A stretch of 25,527 bases of DNA from Virgibacillus_R byunsanensis (GTDB lineage: Bacteria; Bacillota; Bacilli; Bacillales; Amphibacillaceae): contig NZ_JBHTKJ010000061.1 of assembly GCF_042675965.1 (NCBI RefSeq), forward strand, positions 1-25,527. Reading direction: 5' to 3'. Below are positions 21,047 to 25,527 of the stretch, in pieces. Positions within the stretch are counted from its first letter, which is position 1, and every line of letters begins with the position of its first letter. The notes beneath the pieces were generated by a model. That model did no database searches. It worked only from the letters and a program-made list of their open reading frames with translations, and was not told the DNA's origin. Position numbers and translations under genes: made by a program.

Positions 21047-21171
21047 CGTTGGTATTATAGTAACTTTTAACAATTAGCAAAGTCAGTTTAATAAGTTGAG
21101 ATAAATCCATATTTATAGGAATAATTACCCATATATGGAAACACTATAAGTGTAGAATATAGTTGCAAGAA

Positions 21172-21185
21172 AATGGTATACCATT
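21172..21185. promoter_or_regulatory. Perfect 14-nt palindrome before a small gene
   Basis: AATGGTATACCATT is fully symmetric and lies 15 bases before the ribosome site of the 44-residue gene. It may be an operator; no regulator can be named. Confidence 0.3.
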
Positions 21186-21210
21186 AAACGTGTAATAAAG
21201 GGAGGAAAAA

Positions 21211-21345
21211 ATGGGTAATAAATCGAATCGAAAAGAACAGAACGTTGTAGACAAAAAAACGAGTGATACAGAATTTGCAACCGAGGTTCCACAAAGTAAA
21301 AAAGCTAGGAAAAGAGCTGCAAGAGCAAGAAAAAACAATAATTAA
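21211..21345 (+). CDS. Small basic protein, 44 residues, unknown function
   Basis: GGGAGG (21200-21205) precedes an ATG and a 44-codon frame. The product is hydrophilic and highly charged: Asn/Lys-rich at the start (MGNKSNRKEQN), an acidic middle (SDTEFATEV), and a strongly basic end (KKARKRAARARKN). The pattern recalls short spore-associated or nucleic-acid-binding Bacillus proteins, but I do not recognise a family. It has its own upstream palindrome and no terminator visible downstream. The good ribosome site and coding-like composition are the support. Confidence 0.5.
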   Translation: MGNKSNRKEQNVVDKKTSDTEFATEVPQSKKARKRAARARKNNN

Positions 21346-21492
21346 AACTAATCTAGATAGCGTTTATAGGTTATAGAGGACATCCGTATCGTTTAACTTG
21401 CAACTATATTTTCGTTTAATTTTCAGGGTCTTGATTGTTCAAATTACCAACCTTAAAAACTATATCAATTTCAGATAGTCCCTTTACTATAA

Positions 21493-21520
21493 TTGACAAG
21501 TTATTCTGAATAGTTATGTT
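21493..21520 (+). promoter_or_regulatory. Candidate promoter of the small membrane gene cluster
   Basis: TTGACA (21493-21498), 16-base spacer, TATGTT (21515-21520). A perfect -35 with a weaker -10, 100 bp before the first membrane gene. Confidence 0.4.
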
Positions 21521-21619
21521 AAAATAAATAGTAGACGTTATGTACACCATTCATCGTAAAATACATATTGTTACAAATTCGTTTACTAATGGAATTGATT
21601 CATCGTGAGGGGGAGTCGT

Positions 21620-21910
21620 TTGAACAAGAAGACTATAAAAGAATTTGTTTTTAATTCGAAAAAGTACAAAGGAATCAAGATCGTTTTACTAATTTTATTT
21701 TTACTGGTGATCAATAGTTTAAGCAAACAAGCTTCAAGTGAATCTTTTTTAAGTATGCTGATCATTCCTGTCTTGTTTCTGTTTTCTATTGTTACGTTGT
21801 TAAAGATAGTGTGGTATAACAAAACAGAGAATGTAAAAAACGATAAGAAAGATATTATTTTATTTATTGGAATTGTAATTTTATTGGTTTACAGTATACT
21901 TTTCTTTTAA
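21620..21910 (+). CDS. Small three-helix membrane protein, unknown function
   Basis: A 96-residue protein from TTG at 21620, which follows GAGGGGGAG (21607-21615); a GTG at 21605 is upstream of that site. It has a basic N terminus (MNKKTIKEF), then three hydrophobic segments at about residues 21-36, 44-66 and 78-96, with a Lys/Asn-rich loop between the second and third. No motif links it to a known family. Two further small membrane genes follow at 22038 and 22174. Confidence 0.6.
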   Translation: MNKKTIKEFVFNSKKYKGIKIVLLILFLLVINSLSKQASSESFLSMLIIPVLFLFSIVTLLKIVWYNKTENVKNDKKDIILFIGIVILLVYSILFF

Positions 21911-22037
21911 GTTACTTAGATGGCAGTAAACTGATAATGAGAAAGTAAATTTGATTATTGCTAGCAGGTTATTTATTCTTTTTGCATTAAAGAATGAATT
22001 AGTAAGTATCTATAATATAAAATGTAGGAGTGAGTTT

Positions 22038-22187
22038 TTGATAATCTTTATAGCAATAATTCTATTAGTATTTTTGTTTGATTTCACAAGAATTAGAAAA
22101 CAGAATGACATTATGATTGAACAAAATGAAAAAGTAATTTCTTTATTAGAAGAGAATAAAAAATTAAATAGGAGTGGAGATTATTAG
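22038..22187 (+). CDS. Small membrane-anchored coiled-coil protein, 49 residues
   Basis: AGGAG (22025-22030 region) lies eight bases before a TTG start at 22038. The product has a single N-terminal membrane helix (IIFIAIILLVFLFDF) followed by a polar heptad-like stretch, RIRKQNDIMIEQNEKVISLL and EENKKLN, typical of a short coiled coil. A longer frame back to 21951 has no ribosome site. Small proteins of this plan are common in Bacillaceae; no function is known. It overlaps the next gene by 14 bases. Confidence 0.55.
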   Translation: MIIFIAIILLVFLFDFTRIRKQNDIMIEQNEKVISLLEENKKLNRSGDY

Positions 22188-22485
22188 GTTTGTTAAGAGA
22201 TTTATAGAGTGGATTATGGAAGGTCATCAAAATGACCTAGCCTCTTTCATTACCTTTCCAATAACCTACGTAATACTATTCTCCTTATTAAATTTACTGA
22301 ATCTGGATTTTTTATTCATCTCGATCTTCTTGTTTATTCACTTCCTCGTTATAACAGGAGTTGCTTTTAAAGTAATGGGAACAACGATTCGAAAATTATT
22401 GGGTAGCAAAAATAAGCCGATTCAAAATGGTTACTTTTATATCATGATTATTGTATCTGCTGGGATTGCAGTATTTCTATTGTAA
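22174..22485 (+). CDS. Small membrane protein, unknown function
   Basis: A 103-residue hydrophobic protein with about three membrane segments (roughly residues 23-41, 43-66 and 86-103) and a basic loop, TIRKLLGSKNKP, before the last one. The GTG at 22174 overlaps the preceding gene and its Shine-Dalgarno-like GGAG is directly adjacent, so coupling is likely; an ATG at 22216 is the other option. No family recognised. Confidence 0.5.
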   Translation: MEIIRFVKRFIEWIMEGHQNDLASFITFPITYVILFSLLNLLNLDFLFISIFLFIHFLVITGVAFKVMGTTIRKLLGSKNKPIQNGYFYIMIIVSAGIAVFLL

Positions 22486-22505
22486 ATAGGAAGGAGGTAG
22501 ATAAA

Positions 22506-22991
22506 ATGTCACATGTTAATGCTATTTTGCTGGATCAGTTTTTAGCAAATGCTAATGACCGTAGTTGGTATCTCTCATTCACGGAATCAGTCGAAAATTT
22601 ATCAGAGGATCAAGCGTACTGGAAGCCTAATGAAGACTGTCATACTATTGCGGAGATTGTGCAGCATTTAATTTACTGGAACGAAACATGGCAAATTAGG
22701 TATCAAGAGTCAGATGTTAAAGCGGTTCCGACTATAGAACATAACGATCATAGTTTTATTGTTTCAGAAAACAAAGCCTTTGCTGAGCTTAGAGAACAAC
22801 TATTAGAAGTCTTGTTAAGATGGCAAGTTCTTTTAACGGAAGAAAAAGTTGAAGGAGATGTACATGGATTTCCTGTTGCAGCTAAGTGGTGGGAGCTACT
22901 CGGAAATGCAATAACACATAACGCTTATCACATAGGTCAAATCGTGTTTATACGTAAATTGCAAAAAAGCTGGGATCGTAGTAGTAATTAG
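22506..22991 (+). CDS. DinB-family putative metalloenzyme
   Basis: A 161-residue four-helix-bundle protein of the DinB/YfiT superfamily. Metal-ligand histidines are where the family has them: EIVQHLIYWNETW in helix 2 and ITHNAYHIGQIVFIRK near the C terminus. These proteins bind a divalent metal; some are thiol (bacillithiol)-dependent transferases, but others have no known reaction. AAGGAGGT (22491-22498) sets the ATG. It stands 20 bp after the membrane gene and may be co-transcribed with it. The name DinB does not imply the DNA polymerase. Confidence 0.8.
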   Translation: MSHVNAILLDQFLANANDRSWYLSFTESVENLSEDQAYWKPNEDCHTIAEIVQHLIYWNETWQIRYQESDVKAVPTIEHNDHSFIVSENKAFAELREQLLEVLLRWQVLLTEEKVEGDVHGFPVAAKWWELLGNAITHNAYHIGQIVFIRKLQKSWDRSSN

Positions 22992-23100
22992 AGATTCGAT
23001 TCCATATTTCACAAGAATTATATACTAGAACTCACTTGTGAGCTTGGATATTTTGGCTTTTATTAATGCTTGGCGATTAGTCAATTTTTCTAAGGAAACA

Positions 23101-23143
23101 AAAATGCCTTCTGTAATTTGTAATTAGAAAGCATTTTAATTTA
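23101..23143 (-). terminator. Terminator between the DinB gene and the small minus-strand gene
   Basis: AAAATGCCTTCT (23101-23112) pairs with AGAAAGCATTTT (23126-23137) with one internal mismatch; read on the minus strand it is followed by TGTTT, on the plus strand by AATTTATTT, so it may serve both convergent genes. Confidence 0.65.
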
Positions 23144-23152
23144 TTTAATTTT

Positions 23153-23302
23153 TCAATACTCAATCTCCTCAAAATCCTGTGGTTGGGGGGTAGGTTGCTT
23201 TTGCTTCAGCTTATCGTTTTTGGCTATTTCGTCGTTAATTTCCTGATAGGCTTTAACTTTACCGGATTGGTCCTTTTTATTGTTTGGTTTTTGATTAGCC
23301 AT
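23153..23302 (-). CDS. Small hydrophilic protein, 49 residues, unknown function
   Basis: On the minus strand a perfect AGGAGG (CCTCCT at 23312-23317) precedes an ATG at 23302 that opens a 49-codon frame. The product is highly polar: MANQKPNNKKDQSGKVKAYQ at the start, then a helical EINDEIAKNDKLKQKQ, a Pro/Gln stretch (PTPQPQ) and an acidic end, DFEEIEY. Strong ribosome site, terminator after the stop and convergent layout support a real gene. I do not recognise the family; the composition is like short spore or stress-related Bacillus proteins. Confidence 0.6.
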   Translation of the reverse strand: MANQKPNNKKDQSGKVKAYQEINDEIAKNDKLKQKQPTPQPQDFEEIEY

Positions 23303-23492
23303 TGAGATAATCCTCCTAATGTATAAATAGTGTTTTTAGCTTTCCTTGTTTCGTTGTTTTTATGAAAGGAATTAGCTTTTTAATTAATCAGCTGTAAAAA
23401 ATTGACCAAATCCTCTCTCTTGCAATTCAAACCGTTGAAGTTACAATTATTATATTATCTTTTTTAACGATCAACACAGGGGGAAAGTAGCA

Positions 23493-24422
23493 ATGTTAGA
23501 AAAAGTCACCAAAGGCATAAATAAATTAGTTATTCGCTATCATAATGGTAAAAATGATGTGAATTGTTATCTAGTAAAAGGGGATAATGGTTACACTGTA
23601 ATGGATACGGGTATTAACACGAATGAGGCAAAGGATTTGTGGGAGGACGTGTTTGATTCCGGTATCAAAATCGAGAAGGTAATATTGACACACACACATG
23701 AGGATCATATTGGCCAGGCAAAATGGTTCCAACAAGAGAAAGGTGTCCCTGTATACATATTCGAATTAGGTCTTCCGGAAATGGAGAAACGTTATGTAAC
23801 CGGTAATCGGGAGCAACTCGATCAATTAATAAAAGATCATGGTGGGACAGGCTTTCCAGCAAAAGATGAGGAAGATTTCTCTATTTATGACTTCCAGCCG
23901 GATGGTCTGATCAAAGAGAACGAGCGCATTAAAATAGGGGAAGATTACTATGAAACCATTTGGACACCTGGACATGCGCCAGACCATTTTTGTTTTTATA
24001 ACCAAGAAAAAAAGATTATGTTCACCGGAGATCATGTGTTAAAAGATATCTCACCAGTTATCGGATTATGGTCAGGTAAGGAGAGTAATATTTTAAGTGA
24101 ATATTATCAGTCATTAGAACGAATTAAAAAATACCCTTCTGATCTTGCATTACCAGGTCATGGTGATGTGTTTTATAATTTCAGTGAACGGGTAAGTCAA
24201 TTAAAATCCAGACATGACCAGCGTTTGCAGGAAGTTTATGAATCGATACATATGGAAAAGAAAACAGCTTATCAGCTCTGTCAGGAGATCTATGGAAACT
24301 TAAATAAGCGTTTGTTGGTTGCTCCTTTCATGGCTATATTGACGCGTCTAATCTATTTAGAAGAAGCAGGAAAGATATCGCGTGAAATCATACATGGAAA
24401 AGTTAAGTTCAAAACTGTATAA
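23493..24422 (+). CDS. Metallo-beta-lactamase-fold hydrolase
   Basis: A 309-residue protein with the MBL fold. The zinc motif HTHEDH is at residues 67-72, preceded by YTVMDTGINTNEA, and the later ligands are in TPGHAPDHFCFY, FTGDHVL and LPGHGDVF. The C-terminal ~90 residues form a helical domain (HDQRLQEVYESI, TAYQLCQEIYG, LIYLEEAGKISRE), as in glyoxalase-II-like or LACTB2-like family members. The substrate is unknown; thioester or phosphodiester hydrolysis are both possible. GGGGGAAAG (23479-23487) precedes the ATG. The gene ends in its own terminator. Confidence 0.85.
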   Translation: MLEKVTKGINKLVIRYHNGKNDVNCYLVKGDNGYTVMDTGINTNEAKDLWEDVFDSGIKIEKVILTHTHEDHIGQAKWFQQEKGVPVYIFELGLPEMEKRYVTGNREQLDQLIKDHGGTGFPAKDEEDFSIYDFQPDGLIKENERIKIGEDYYETIWTPGHAPDHFCFYNQEKKIMFTGDHVLKDISPVIGLWSGKESNILSEYYQSLERIKKYPSDLALPGHGDVFYNFSERVSQLKSRHDQRLQEVYESIHMEKKTAYQLCQEIYGNLNKRLLVAPFMAILTRLIYLEEAGKISREIIHGKVKFKTV

Positions 24423-24435
24423 ATGATTGATTTTG

Positions 24436-24470
24436 AGTGTGTTTGTCATAGGGGCAAGCGCACTTTTTTG
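24436..24470 (+). terminator. Terminator of the MBL-fold gene
   Basis: AGTGTGTTTG (24436-24445) pairs with CAAGCGCACT (24455-24464) with G-T pairs, followed by TTTTTTG. Confidence 0.75.
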
Positions 24471-24509
24471 TTGTGCAATTAGAAGCATTATTTAATAAGA
24501 AGATTTTTA

Positions 24510-24536
24510 TGTACATTGCACAACGATGTATATCGT
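24510..24536. promoter_or_regulatory. Candidate PadR operator
   Basis: The palindrome ATGTACAT (24510-24517) is followed by the dyad ACGAT-GTAT-ATCGT (24523-24536) 28-54 bases before the padR start. PadR proteins often bind ATGT/ACAT dyads and repress their own gene. Confidence 0.35.
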
Positions 24537-24563
24537 GTTAAACATTATAAAGAGGTGATTTTA

Positions 24564-24914
24564 GTGAACAAAGATTTAATGCGAGGAAGCATTGACATAT
24601 TATTGCTTTCATTAGTTGCTAAGAATGATACATACGGTTATGAAATGGTTAAAAATCTAAAACAATCAAGTAATGAATTATATAATATGAGTGAAGGCAC
24701 ATTGTATCCGGCGTTAAAACGGATGGAAAAGAAGGATTGGATTGAATCGTATTGGGGAGATTCAGAAACTGGAGGAAGGAGAAAATATTATAAAATTACA
24801 GACAAGGGTAAGAAGGAACTGGATACGAAACTAAATGAATGGTTCGAAGTGAATAACCTTATAAACGTTTGCTTGGAGGGGATTCCATGGAAGAAAAATT
24901 TGAAGTCTACATAA
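24564..24914 (+). CDS. PadR-family transcriptional regulator
   Basis: A 116-residue winged-helix protein: LMRGSIDILLLSLVAKNDTYGYEMVKNLKQ, the recognition region LYNMSEGTLYPALKRMEKK, and the wing GRRKYYKITDKGKKELD (stretches read separately). It is short, as in PadR subfamily 2, with a C-terminal dimerisation helix. AGAGGTGATT before the GTG at 24564 fixes the start; a longer frame begins at 24516 without a ribosome site. It overlaps a HAAS-type membrane gene by 28 bases. In Bacilli this pairing is common: PadR represses the operon and the membrane protein has a small N-terminal signalling domain. The inducing signal is unknown. Confidence 0.85.
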   Translation: MNKDLMRGSIDILLLSLVAKNDTYGYEMVKNLKQSSNELYNMSEGTLYPALKRMEKKDWIESYWGDSETGGRRKYYKITDKGKKELDTKLNEWFEVNNLINVCLEGIPWKKNLKST

Positions 24915-25384
24915 ACAATATGACTAATAAGTTAGACTGTAGTGAAGCCGAGAAAGCAGAAGTGACAGAGGAAATCCAAGACCATTTGTTATTATTAAAA
25001 GAAGAATTTATTCGAAATGGTTATTCGGAAGAACAGGCAGTTGATTTATCCATTACAGCTTTTGGAGAAGAAACCAGGATAGGTAGTGAATTGCAAAAGG
25101 CAATGTTTCCATGTAGGAATTTAGTTAAGTGGATTGGTACTTCTTTAAGTTTGCTGTTAGCTCTCTTTCTGTTAAGTGAAGGGATCACCTTATGGAATAT
25201 AGGCTCAACTGTTGATGGTGCTGGTATTGGAATTCACTTTTTAGGATTTGAAATCAATGACCATGTACTAGTCCAACGTATACCGTCATATGCTGCTGGG
25301 TTTATGGTTGCAAGTTTGCTAACAGCATTAGTTCCTCTTGTTCTGTTTAGAAAAAAACTAGTTAAGTTCAAAATATTATCATAG
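24887..25384 (+). CDS. HAAS/DUF1700-type membrane protein, partner of PadR
   Basis: A 165-residue protein. Residues ~1-70 form the small helical domain found next to PadR genes (YINNMTNKLDCSEAEKAEVT, EIQDHLLLLKEEFIRNGYSEE, AVDLSITAFGEE). Two membrane segments follow (about 84-102 and 138-156) with a short outside loop. GGAGGGGA (24875-24882) gives the ATG at 24887. The start lies inside padR, so translation is coupled. The protein is shorter than full HAAS-containing membrane proteins, which may be natural. A terminator follows at 25403. Confidence 0.75.
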   Translation: MEEKFEVYINNMTNKLDCSEAEKAEVTEEIQDHLLLLKEEFIRNGYSEEQAVDLSITAFGEETRIGSELQKAMFPCRNLVKWIGTSLSLLLALFLLSEGITLWNIGSTVDGAGIGIHFLGFEINDHVLVQRIPSYAAGFMVASLLTALVPLVLFRKKLVKFKILS

Positions 25385-25402
25385 GTAATATATTCACTAG
25401 TT

Positions 25403-25434
25403 GAGTGCCTTCTTTTAAAGGAGGTGCTCTTTTC
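25403..25434 (+). terminator. Terminator of the PadR operon
   Basis: GAGTGCCTTC (25403-25412) pairs with GGAGGTGCTC (25420-25429) using G-T pairs, followed by TTTTC. Confidence 0.7.
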
Positions 25435-25489
25435 TGTATAAAGATACTTAATTTAAAGGATTTAACTTACAAATGCGTGGTCTAACTCC

Positions 25490-25505
25490 ACCGTCTTTAG
25501 ACGGT
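25490..25505. other. Hairpin at the window edge, possible IS200/IS605-type end
   Basis: ACCGTC-TTTA-GACGGT is a perfect 6-bp hairpin with a 4-base loop, in sequence with no gene. Small imperfect hairpins of this form occur at the ends of IS200/IS605 elements in Bacillaceae, but the window ends here and no transposase is visible. Confidence 0.25.
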
Positions 25506-25527
25506 ATCAGCTTTTAGCCTTGCCTTT

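Overview
The window looks like chromosomal DNA of a low-GC, spore-forming Firmicute of the Bacillaceae, of the Oceanobacillus/Virgibacillus kind. The reasons are strong AGGAGG-type ribosome binding sites, frequent TTG/GTG starts, sigma-A promoters, CcpA (cre)-like boxes, and close resemblance of the NiaR, DeoR, Mqo, PadR and DUF3888 proteins to Bacillus families. Identifications come from reading the sequence and remembered family motifs; no database search was run.

Positions 1-2050 hold a secreted DUF3888 protein, an ArsR-SRPBCC fusion regulator behind a symmetric operator, and a second SRPBCC protein. Positions 2145-6814 form an NAD-precursor module: niaR reads leftward, and nadC reads rightward in a tight operon with a TRAP-TAXI binding lipoprotein and fused permease. 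This suggests uptake of a pyridine carboxylate such as quinolinate, controlled by NiaR. Positions 6964-9750 hold a structured dispersed repeat, a TetL-like MFS exporter, a small XRE regulator under a perfect cre box and a zinc-ribbon membrane protein. A phased 20-21 nt repeat lies before mqo (minus strand).

Positions 11816-19818 are the main interest: a bacterial microcompartment locus of the sugar-phosphate-utilising (SPU) kind. Gene order is deoR, pduL, a flavoprotein-like gene, BMC-P, acylating aldehyde dehydrogenase, BMC-H with an N-terminal extension, triosephosphate isomerase, rpiB-like, BMC-P, BMC-H, BMC-P, a structured repeat, then deoC. The likely chemistry is deoxyribose-5-phosphate to acetaldehyde plus glyceraldehyde-3-phosphate (DeoC), acetaldehyde to acetyl-CoA (aldehyde dehydrogenase) and acetyl-phosphate (PduL) inside a shell of two BMC-H and three BMC-P proteins. 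Five cargo proteins begin with short helices typical of encapsulation peptides. The three sugar-phosphate enzymes all deviate at key positions: the TIM lacks its catalytic Glu (Val190), the RpiB-like protein has Asp in place of the usual Cys66, and DeoC has Ala-Cys in place of the Gly-Gly of the phosphate loop. One BMC-H gene has an internal Shine-Dalgarno and start, predicting two isoforms.

Positions 19819-25527 are a looser region: an inverted four-unit repeat, a decayed DJ-1/PfpI gene, several small proteins (one unlisted 49-residue gene on the minus strand), a DinB-family protein, a metallo-beta-lactamase-fold hydrolase, a PadR/HAAS-type pair, and a terminal hairpin that may belong to a mobile element running off the window.
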